Source: Tilletiaria anomala UBC 951 (lineage: Eukaryota; Basidiomycota; Exobasidiomycetes; Georgefischeriales; Tilletiariaceae). Taken from it: a DNA stretch of 64,000 nucleotides. Below the pieces are notes generated by a model. That model ran no database searches. It was given only the letters and a program-made list of their open reading frames with translations, and was not told the DNA's origin. Positions 21,947 to 31,813 of the stretch are shown here, piece after piece. The stretch is taken from positions 1 to 64,000 of the forward strand of contig NW_013546979.1 in assembly GCF_000711695.1 (NCBI RefSeq). The letters run 5' to 3'. Positions within the stretch are counted from its first letter, which is position 1, and every line of letters starts with the position of its first letter. The translations under genes were made by a program, and so were the position numbers.

Positions 21947-23972
21947 ATGAGCCGGTCGCCTCCCGAACTTGCGCTTGCATTACGGCAGCTGCATCCACGG
22001 CGCGGCTGGTTGACAGCTCAGTCATGCCGTCTAAGAAGACACCTCTCATGCAGCCAGCGGCTGCTCGCCAAGACGGATACGATTGTCGTCCTTGGTGGCG
22101 GTATCTCGGGACTGGCATCTGCGCTGCATCTGTCGCGGTCTTTGCCGAAGGGCAAGAAAGTCATCCTTGTGGAAAAAGAAAACCGACTGGGAGGATGGAT
22201 CCAGTCTGAAAGGCGACGACTGACACCGCCAGCAGGCTCTACAGAGATACAAGAAGAAGCGGTATTGCTGGAAGGTGGGCCACGAAGCATACGGCCGACT
22301 GGGTATAGCGGTCTGGTCATGTTAGACCTTGTGCGTAGTCTCTCGAAGAATACATGGCTGTCTTTATTTGCCTTCGCACATCTAATTCGTTCAACGCGCA
22401 CTTCATCGAGCAGGTGCGATCACTTGGCATCTGGGATCGCATGCTCCTCGTTCCCAAGACTGCCGCCTCCGCGCGTAACCGTTTCATCTGGTACCCTGAC
22501 CTCCTCAATCAATTGCCTTCCAGTCTAACCGCTTTGCCGAGCATGTTCCGCCTGCCAGTGATGAAAGGCGTGATCGGCGAGTTGCTGCGGGAATTCAACG
22601 CACCGTCCCGCTTCCAACGGCCCAAGTCTGAGTCGCCAGGCGAGAAGCACCGATGGGCACGGAGAGAGCTGCTGGAAGACGAATCTGTTGAAGGCTTCCT
22701 TACGCGGAGAGTGCGTGGTGGCACAAAGCTTGCGCACAACATCGTCTCTGCCGTTATGCACGGCATCTACGCCGGCGACATCCGTCGACTCAGCGTGCGG
22801 TCCATCCTAGGCTTTCTTTGGGAGACCGAGAAAGTACATGGAGGTCTCCTACGAAGGTTCTTGCTTCCGCCGAGACTCAACAGCAGGCATCGGCCACCCG
22901 GTCCTGAGCAGATCGCACTGAAAGCCCAGGAGCGAGAAGCGCTCGAAAGGGCGCAGGAGAAGCTTGGTAAACAGGTTGTCAACGAGATGAAGCAGATCAG
23001 CGTCTATTCCTTCCCTGAAGGCATGCAAGAGCTACCTCGAGCAATAGGAGAGGCGCTTGGGGCTGCAGAAAATGTTCAGGTCCTCACAAACACATCTTGC
23101 TCTGCTTTGCGAATCGCAGACGACGGATGCGTGGCGGTGAATCTTATTCTATCTACGTGCACTTTGTTCGGAGGCGAGTTAATCTTAGTTCCATTTTATA
23201 ACAGGTCAAAACATCTTCCGGTACCATTGTCTGCGATCGCGTAGTGTCCAGCCTTCCAGCAGCGACACTCAATGCACTTTTGTCGCCTGCGCTCCCGGAG
23301 CAATACTTGACAGGAGGAGCGTCTGCAAATGTTGGGGTCGTCAACATCGCCATTCCATCCTGGCTGCTGGGCGATCGGAAGCGCCTGTTAAAAGTTGAAG
23401 GCTTCGGCTTCCTCGTCCCGCGTTCCGTGAATGAAAACAAAGACGGCATACTGGGCGTTGTATTCGACAGCGACTCACTGCCGGCTCAGGACGTGCCGCT
23501 TGGTGGCAGCACGAGCGCAAGAACGCCAACAAAGCTAACGGTCATGATGGGCGGTGCGCACTGGCAAGATTTACCACGCGATCAGCTTCCAAGTCAAAAG
23601 GCGCTCATAGAAGGCGCTAAAGCGGCTGTCGTGCGCTACCTAGATGTGCCGCATGAGATGCTGGACGATCCTTCGACGCTCATAGTAGCACGCATGCAGT
23701 CGGACTGCATACCGTGGTACACTGTCGGGCACCCTGTGCGCATGGCGAAGCTTCACCGCGCCATTCTCGATGGATACCACGGCCAAGAGGCACCATGGAA
23801 GGGCAGACTGGCGCTCGTAGGCGCTAGTTACACCGGTGTGAGCGTGAATGATTGCGTTGCGAGGGCCACCGAGACGGCGCAAAAGATCGTTGAGGAAGAG
23901 ACCAGAGGTGCTGGTTCCGAGCGCAAGACGACCGGGCTGGAAATTTTGGCGCTGCCGTGCGGGCTGCTTTGA
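21947..23972 (+). CDS. HEM14: Protoporphyrinogen oxidase
   Basis: FAD enzyme of the mitochondrial inner membrane; oxidises protoporphyrinogen IX to protoporphyrin IX, the penultimate haem step. Exons 21947-22330, 22414-23136 and 23205-23972 give 624 residues; introns are 83 and 68 nt. An Arg-rich presequence (about 1-40) precedes the FAD-binding [18 protein letters not shown] (GxGxxG at 50-55), then [12 protein letters not shown] and EGGPRSIRP, all characteristic of the family. Later blocks [38 protein letters not shown] and [14 protein letters not shown] fit too. The C-terminal part has the expected [13 protein letters not shown]. It is somewhat longer than the yeast enzyme, with Arg/Lys-rich insertions. 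Confidence 0.95.
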
Positions 23973-24062
23973 AGGCCTCAAATATTAAAAGAGTGCTGTT
24001 GTGTGATGTATGATACACTTAAAGTCAATGCGAGGTGCGAGATGCTCTGCTTCATTATGCAG

Positions 24063-25058
24063 TCAGTCTTGCGATTGCCCCACGCCGCGATTATTTGGCA
24101 ATAGCGCTCCTTCGACCAAGTCCTCCTCTGCTTCCTGGTCGTCAGCATCATCAATATCATTCCCTTCTTCCTCTTCCTCTTCCTCGTCCTCCTCTTGTTC
24201 TTCAATATCCCCCTCGTCCTCCTCCTGCTCGTCCTCCTCTTCACCGTCCACCAGCATCGAGTCTCCGCGGACTTCCGCCGAGCCGATTGCTTTCTTCCCC
24301 TTCTTCTTGCTGGCGCCGCCTTCGACGTCGTCCGATGTGGATGCCTTGTCTGCTGCTTTCACCTTTGCGGCCGCGCGTTTTGTCTTCTGCAGCTTTTGTT
24401 GTGCTGTGGGAGAGGAAAGAACCAATTGAAGATCGGGGAAAGAGCATGCTCAGATGATGAAACAATTGAACAGCCTCGGAAAGACAGCCACTCATACCTT
24501 GAAGCTGCTTCGTGAGAGCTGTGAACATCTCCTCCGGCATGTCGATCTCCTGCACAGCGAGCAGCACGTCTTGCCCGGTAACAGTTTTGCGGCCGTTCTC
24601 ATTCGAGCGATCTTGTGCGGCTGCAGCTGGTAGTCAGAACGTAAGTATAAATCAATTGATGCGTTGGTCGTATTAGCTCTGGTACTCTCAGGCATAGGCC
24701 AAATGTATAGGTGTATTTGAGAGAACACACAAAGATAGTTGATGAAGACTGTCGCTGATTTGATCAGGGCCGTCTGGACATCCTTGCGGAGCTGCACGTT
24801 GGCGGGCATCTTAGAATTGATCAGCACAAGAGGGAAGTCAGCGTGTCGAGCAAGACATTCCAAGCGCGGCAGTATTTCTCCACGCACCACGCTCTTGGCC
24901 AACTTTGCGACTTGAGACTTGGGCAGTTCAAAATTGTCCATGCCGAGCGTCTCGACTTCGGCCGCTTGTTTGCCCGAGTAGGAGGAATCTTCTGCGCCTG
25001 CGCCGCCGTTGGCTGCTTCCGCGTACTCGGACAATTGCTCTGCCTTCTTACGCGGCAT
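24063..25058 (-). CDS. DPB4: DNA polymerase epsilon subunit with histone fold
   Basis: Histone-fold subunit (human POLE3) that pairs with a Dpb3-type partner in polymerase epsilon and in ISW2/CHRAC-type remodellers. Exons 25058-24731, 24626-24498 and 24403-24063 give 265 residues. FELPKSQVAKLAKSV, PANVQLRKDVQTALIKSATVFINYL, then after the intron SAAAQDRSNENGRKTVTGQDVLLAV form the fold; the acceptor at 24627 (CCAG) was chosen because it restores the normal helix 2 to RKT spacing. EIDMPEEMFTALTKQLQ completes helix 3. The last exon encodes a Lys/Ala linker and a long Asp/Glu-rich tail, typical of Dpb4. The CT-repeat look of the DNA at 24160-24260 is this acidic tail. Divergent from RAD16. Confidence 0.92.
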
Positions 25059-25717
25059 CGTGTTGAGATGTTACTTCTTCTTGACTGGGTGGCTCGCTCG
25101 TCTGGCTGACTTGAGAGGGTGAGTAGTCTGGCTGCGGCTGTAATGGGGCGCAACGATCAGACGACAACTGGTTGTTTTCAGAGCGGTTTACCTTCTGTCA
25201 CGCCAAGATGAGGGTCGGTCGAGCGAGGCGCGGTCCACGCTGCAATCAGCTCCCGTTATCGATGAGCTGAAGCAGAAGCGGATGCTCCCATGGGCAGCAT
25301 CCAGCACAGCTCCTTCATCTGCAGTCATGTCGCGTCACGTGTTGGCGGCTCTGAGCCAGAAGTGTGGAAGGGAAACGGCACTGGATGACAGCAGCACGCG
25401 TCACTCGTTCCGCCCCAGTGAGAAGTTAAACGACTCACACCTTTCTTTTTTTTGGCTCAAGGCGGTGCGTTCAAGGCAGCAAGCAGGTATCTTTTGGCCA
25501 CCCACTCTTCTCGTATCTGGTCTCCTATATGAGACCCATCGGCATGGGAGGGCTGGGTTCACGCGTAGACGCTCGTAGTTGATCAACAGTGTAATCCCCC
25601 GCCAAGCCGTACGGAGATTCTCGAGCCTTGTCTTCCTTGGCCGCGACGAGTTGTGACACCTGCGGGCCACCGTGCGACCGCCCCTGTTCCCCGCGATCCC
25701 AAAACCCCATCATCAAC
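25059..25717. promoter_or_regulatory. Divergent promoter region, DPB4 / RAD16
   Basis: 659 bp between the divergent starts of two genome-maintenance genes. An A/T-poor region with no clear TATA box; a T8 run at about 25445. No other gene supported. Confidence 0.4.
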
Positions 25718-28700
25718 ATGCTGGGCCGTCGCTCCTCACGTCTTTCCATGCGCGCTTCGCGCCAAGTCAATGAGACACCTTCTCCACCCAAAGCCTCCAG
25801 CGCCACGACCACCCTGCATAGCAACGCACCGAGGAGTACGCGGAGCAGCGCTTCGGTCAGCAGGGCTGCCACAAGCACCTGCAGTCTCAGCGGAAGCGTC
25901 ACACCGGCCACGTCGGCTGAGAGCGGCAGCATTATGAAAGAAGAAGACGAGAATGATGGACTGGGTTTTCTAAGCAAAGATATCCATGACATTTCCAAAG
26001 ACCTGGACCACAAGCGCAGATTTAAGGATGGTGGGCAACACGTTATCGTGAGTTTGCAAATATGTAGCTGGTGCTTAATCCCAATAGACACGTACGGTTT
26101 TGACCTACCCTTTCTCGTTCCAGATCCTGGAGAGCGAAGATGACTCAATGCTCTCTGATGTGCCAGAAGCAATGACCCCAGCGTCATCCTCCACTACTGA
26201 TCACCGTAGGATGCAGGCCTCAGAAACGAGCTTGACCCCCAAGCGTCCCACACTTGCAGACTTGTCGTCCCGCTCAGCCGGCAAGGGGCTGCCAAGCGGC
26301 AACAAGAGGAAGGCCGCGGGAAAGGATAATGGCAAGGGAAAGAAGCGAGAATTGTCATCTGATTCGGACCTTTCGGATATACCTACGATTGAGAAAGTTG
26401 TCGCTCCTCCGCCAAGTAAACGAAACAAGGGAAGCGCCGAAAGATCCTCTTCGAGGTTCAGAAAATTGGAGCCAGCGTTGGGGGATAAGCCTGAGGTTCT
26501 CGAGATTGACGATTATGACGATACAGACTCGGTCACTGGAAGCGTGCTTACCAGCGATGTCTGTGATGACGACGAAGATTCCGACGATCCTATCGCCGAG
26601 ATAATAGCGTTTGAGCGCGCCCAGAAAAGATATGGACGTGCTGTTCCCGCCGCATCAGCAAGTGAAGGCGGGTTTGTAGTCGAAGATGATGACGAAGGCG
26701 AAGGCGAAGGCGAAGACCAAATCGGACCCAGCACGACTGCAAATTCTGGCCCCGCCCGCGGCAGCATGCAGGAAGAGCAGCAGTACGAAACGGCCAAGCA
26801 GCGCGAAAAGAGGATCAAGCGAGAGTTGCGCGAGGCGAAGCGCAAGCAGAAGATCACTGTGTCACATGTACGTTTTCTTGCTTGCCGCGTTCATGCATGC
26901 ACCAAACTGACACTTGGCTATCATTCTGACCTTCAGTACGAAAAGGTTCGCATCAAGCTGAACGCGCACCATCCTGAGCTAAGGCATTTGTGGGAAGACA
27001 TGAAAGAGCTGCCGACGCGTACGCCAGTTGCAGGGCCGCAGCCGAAGGGGCTCACAATCAAGCTCCTGCCTTTCCAGCTTGAGGGTGTCAACTGGCTTGT
27101 TGAGCAAGAGAAGAGCGAGTGGAAAGGCGGTATCTTGGCCGACGAGATGGGCATGGGCAAGACCATCCAGATGATCAGTCTCTTCCTCTCCGACTACGAT
27201 CAAAAGAAGGGCTCCGCGCTCGTCATTGCGCCGACAGTCGCGATCGTTCAATGGAGGAACGAGATCGAAAAGTACACGCACGGCATGAAGGTGCTCATTT
27301 GGCACGGGCAAAACAAGATGAACAGTGTCAAGGAGCTAAAAAAGTACGATGTCGTCCTTACAAGCTACCAAACACTAGAACGAGCGTTCAGTAAGCAAGT
27401 CAAAGGCTGGCGACGCAAAGGAGAGATCATAAAGGAGGACAGCGCGCTACACACGATCCACTGGCACCGAATCGTGCTAGACGAAGCACATAATATCAAA
27501 GAGCGCGCAACGAACGTTGCGAAGGCGTCTTTTGAGCTCGAAGGCGACTATCGTTGGTGCCTCTCCGGCACACCGCTGCAGAACCGCGTTGGCGAGCTCT
27601 ACTCGATGATCCGTTTTCTTGGGGGCGATCCGTTCGCATACTATTACTGCCTAAAGTGCGAGTGCAAATCGCTCCACTGGAACTTCCCGGACCGCCGCAG
27701 CTGCGAGGCGTGTGGCCACACGCCAATGCATCACACATGCTTCTGGAACAACGAGATCCTCAAGCCGATCCAGCGCGGTGGCATGGAGGTTGGCGAGGGT
27801 AAAGATGCTTTTGGACGTTTACGCATCCTGCTCGAGCGCCTGATGCTACGCCGTACGAAGCTCGAACGCGCGGACGATATGGGCCTGCCGCCGCGCACGG
27901 TCGAGGTGAGACGCGATATGTTCAACGAGGAGGAGGAAGACCTGTACGAGTCGCTGTACAAGGACATCACACGCAAGTTCTCCACGTACCTTGACCAGGG
28001 TACGGTGCTTAACAACTATAGCAATATCTGTGAGTGTGCACCTGCTTGAGGAAAAGAGAAATTGAACCAGGCTGATTGTTCTTTCTCATTTTTGTTGCCA
28101 TGCGCCAGTCACGCTCCTGACGAGGATGCGCCTCATGTCCAACCACCCGGATCTCGTTCTGCGCTCCAACACGGGCCTTCAACAAAACCTCCTGTCGGAC
28201 GAAGCAGGTGTTGAGAACAGGGTGTGCAAGATCTGCACTGACGTCGCTGAGGACCCGATCATGTCGAAATGCAAGCACGTCTTCTGTCGCGAATGCATGC
28301 GCCAGTACCTCGAGACGGACCTTGGAGCTGGTGCTGGTTGTCACGACTGCCCTTACTGCCATGCTACGCTCTCCATCGACCTGGAACAGGAGGCGATTGA
28401 CGCGCCGGCCGGCCTCTGCTCTGCTAGACAGGGCATCGTCGGCCGGTTGAACATGGACAAGTGGCGTTCTTCAACGAAGATTGAGGCGCTCGTCGAAGAG
28501 CTGACCTCGCTGCGCTCAGAGGACAAGACGATCAAATCGCTCGTCTTCAGCCAGTTTGTCAATTTCCTCGACCTCATCGCTTTCCGTCTGCAGCGCGCCG
28601 GCTTCTCTATTTGCCGCCTGGAGGGGAACATGTCGCCCGAAGCGCGCGACAAGACCATCAAGCACTTCATGAACAACCCGCACGTCACCGTTTTCCTCGT

Positions 28701-29069
28701 CTCGCTCAAGGCGGGCGGTGTTGCGCTCAACCTGACTGAAGCGTCACGTGTCTTTCTCATGGATCCCTGGTGGAACCCCTCGGTTGAAGTGCAAGCCATG
28801 GACCGGTGAGTGCTCCAGGTCATACACCCTCTCCGCAGGATGCTTGATTGATCGATGTGTTCAACCCTTCTCTTGCGGTCAGAATTCACCGTCTCGGCCA
28901 GCATCGCCCGATCATTGTGAAGCGCATGATCATCGAGAACAGCATCGAGGCTCGTATCATCGAGCTACAGAACAAGAAGAGCGCCATGATCGAAGCAGCC
29001 ATAGGCAAGGATGATAGCGCTATGGGCCGCTTAAGCGTGCGCGACTTGCGCTTCCTTTTTACTCTCTAG
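25718..29069 (+). CDS. RAD16: DNA repair ATPase RAD16 (SWI/SNF helicase with RING finger)
   Basis: Global-genome nucleotide excision repair factor; with Rad7 forms a DNA translocase and ubiquitin ligase. Exons 25718-26047, 26124-26867, 26937-28029, 28109-28805 and 28883-29069 give 1016 residues; introns 69-81 nt. The first about 340 residues are Ser/acid-rich and disordered. The helicase core has DEMGMGKTIQMISLF (Walker A, about 427-434), VLDEAHNIKERATNV (DEAH, about 540), a Rad16-type Cys cluster CLKCECK and CEACGHTPMHHTC (about 593-627), and the RING CKICTDVAEDPIMSKCKHVF with CPYC (about 762-806). Helicase C motifs SLVFSQFVNFLD, SLKAGGVALNLTEAS, RIHRLGQHRP close the protein at VRDLRFLFTL. 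The ATG at 25718 starts a basic segment and is the first in frame after non-ATG open sequence. Confidence 0.96.
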
Positions 29070-29277
29070 GAAATTTCATGTTGCAGAATCTTTCATCCAA
29101 CCAGGGTTTGACTGCTTCACTGGTGATACTAATACAATACCCGATTTCACCCACCATGCACGTAAAGCTCCGCATTCGCACAGTTTGTCCCTTCGCTTTC
29201 GAATAACTTCAATTGTAATACATTATATATGCATTCGTAAACGCAATACCGTTGGTTACATTCATCTGTCTCGCTCA

Positions 29278-31353
29278 TCATTCCCGCTGCTTCAGAGCCT
29301 GGATATGTGCACTTAGCACTCTGTACGTGCTCCAGACCGCATCGCCTTCAACATAGCAACCTTTGAGCCATCGCCTCACTTGGTCTAACTCGCCGCCGCC
29401 GCCACCGCTGGTACAAGCCTCCTCGTTCTCGTCCCACTCGAACCCAGTTCGCGAGTGCAATACCCGACGATTGTCGAAGATGACGCACTCGCCAGGCGAC
29501 ATTTGTCGCACGTGGGCAAAGCGCACGTCGTGTGTCAGTCGCGCAAACGTCGAGAGCGCGCGACGGAAGAGCGGGCTGTCTGCGCCTCTGCCGCCGCTCG
29601 GTGGTGATGGTGAAGGGTGTAGCGGTAAGGGAGATTGGAAAGGCGGTGAGTAGTTGATCGCTACGAGACGCGGCATTGGGTCTTCGGCGTCTTCGTGTTG
29701 ATTTGAAGATGAATTTGACGATGCGATGGGCGGGGTGAGGCACGCTGTCTTGCCGGCTGGTAAGTGCGGGAACGATGCTGTCGAAGAAGATGCAAAGCCT
29801 TGGTATGGTTGCGCGAGCTCGATTGTCGGATGGGCGAAGCGGTAGTATCTTCCGTCGTTGTTGTAGTGAAAGGAGACGGGTGTCTGCGGAGCACGAATGT
29901 GGACTAGGCCTCAGCAACAAAACGGACAATGGTCATGGAAGGGAAGATGACTGACAGTGGCAAGTGCCATGAATTCGTCCCTGTGCTTCCGCCACATCTC
30001 CTTTGCGACCGCAAAGCCATCGACAAAGAGACTCTTTCCCCCTTGCACTTGGTTCCTGAGCATGTGCAGGAACTGAAACCGTGGTGGATTCGCAAAGTAG
30101 CACAGGTCTGCGTGGAAGCCAAGATCCGAGTTGGTGTTGGCTATGTTCTTGGACTGTCGCATCGAGCGCACGTCCCAGAGAGCAGGGCCGTAGAATGTAG
30201 CGCGTATCTCTCCAAGTAGGCGAGCGACATGGTAAAGCATTGCGACTTTTCGTTCTTTCATGTTCCCGCCGTTCTGATTTGCGGTATTGAACGGGACCGA
30301 GGCGGTTGTTTGCGTTGGCACGGACGTTACGAATGCAAGGCCGTCACGCAGGAGCGTGTATGTGAGTGTGTGGAGAGCTGCGAGCCGCTTTGTCGTTTCG
30401 GCAGAAGCAATGCTCCCTTCGCCTCCTGCCGATACTGGAATCATCGTATCTGTGAGGTGTCGCTGGAGCTCGCTTTCAGGCAAGCCGATTTGATTCCAGT
30501 CAATCAGCAACGGTCCGGCACTGCCGTCCTTGGCGCCTGCCAGAGAGGCGGAGAGCCACGGCTGCGCGAGCCCAAGAACGTCTGCATGCCAGACATCATA
30601 CGCCGCCGCGTCCGTGTGAGCTCGAAGAAGAGGTAGAGGAATGCGGATTTCGCGCGGTGAAGCCATAGTTGGAATAGCAGTGCGTGAAGTAGCCGTCGAC
30701 GGCGCGCAAAATGTCTGCGAAAATGCGTTGGTAATTTGAATGTCCGGGCTCAGAGTCAAGACGAGCGTATCTTGCTCAATATACGGCGGTGTCCGCCTGT
30801 TCGATGATTGAGTGCTTATCAGCAAGGCAATTCGAATACATTTTTGAGAATGCACGTACAGGTCTAGCGCTTGATCCTTCACGCCTTCAACCGCATGGAC
30901 CGCATCACTCGAGTGAAAGAATTTTTGGCTCGTGGTAGGGTGTATGTTGTGCTTACTCTGATCGGAGTCCAGGAGCCAGGCGTAGGAGACTTCTACCGGA
31001 GGCAAGTCGGGGTGCGATATCTGCTTGACAAGTATCCCCCGCCCGTCAGCAGATGGACGTAGACGCGTGCCACTCGCGGCATGCTCGAGCTGGAATGCTG
31101 GCTTGGATGCGTTCATCCGCTTTGACGCCAGAGACGCTCTCGAGGCCCGCGATGAGCTACATAGATGCCGCAAAGATACGCATCGAGATGTCGGCCCGGG
31201 ACCTCGTGCTACACTCGCGTCGGGGCGTGTCAGAGTGATGGCGACTGGCTCCCGATAGGTAGGACGTGGGCGAAGAAGCGCCGACGAGCAGCACGCTGCC
31301 GCGCGACGGCTTGAGCTCGCGATGCAAGACATGGCGATCCGAGTCGGTCGCAT
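29278..31353 (-). CDS. TauD/BBOX-type 2-oxoglutarate dioxygenase (gamma-butyrobetaine hydroxylase-like)
   Basis: Fe(II)/2-oxoglutarate oxygenase, likely carnitine synthesis (gamma-butyrobetaine or trimethyllysine as substrate). Exons 31353-30860, 30796-29956 and 29883-29278 give 646 residues, long for the family. An Arg/Ser-rich N-terminus suggests mitochondrial import. The DUF971-like N-domain is recognisable (AWLLDSD...HPTTSQKFFHSSD) but lacks the Cys cluster that binds zinc in human BBOX1. The catalytic domain has NIANTNSDLGFHADLCYF (HxD about 393), FANPPRFQFLHMLRN and GGKSLFVDGF, then FDNRRVLHSRTGF (distal His about 588) and a Pro/Gly-rich insertion near 29600. The first intron (30859-30797, GTACGT donor) is 63 nt with no in-frame stop, so it could be retained; splicing it improves the match. 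Stop at 29278. Confidence 0.82.
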
Positions 31354-31813
31354 CTCTCCCGTGATTCGCCCACCGGAGCCTCCAGGTCAGCATGAAGCGG
31401 GAAAGGTTGACGTGCGCAATGTATAGAAGGATCATGGTCCATCTTCCATGATTCTGCCTGACTGGGACGGGTCAACAAGGTCTATCTACTCCTAATTCCG
31501 GAGCCGGGATCTGCGTCCGGTCCGGGCGATAACATGTAGAACGCGAATGAACACCCGGAACTCGGAAAAGAGAATTCTGCCGACTGCCCAGATTTTGGAT
31601 CACAACCTGCATCTTCGAACAGCTGAGAGTGATCAGCAATCACCATGACCGCGGACATGGGGGACCCATCTGGCGCAGCAAGTGATTTGATTGGCCTTCA
31701 TCAGGCATTGCAAAGGAACTTGTGACTGACCGAAGGGATTGCCTCCGCTACTTTCTGCGCTGTGAACTGTGCCGCATCACGTATCTGCGCATCAAACATC
31801 GACCTTCGCTAAG
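31354..31813. promoter_or_regulatory. Divergent region, dioxygenase / NAF1
   Basis: 460 bp between the dioxygenase start and the NAF1 ATG. No gene supported; several CCGG-containing short repeats at about 31495-31560. Promoters for both genes must lie here. Confidence 0.35.

Noticed and set aside
24140-24260. CT-rich tract that could be taken for a simple repeat
   Set aside because: It is the reverse complement of the Asp/Glu tail of Dpb4, a known family feature.
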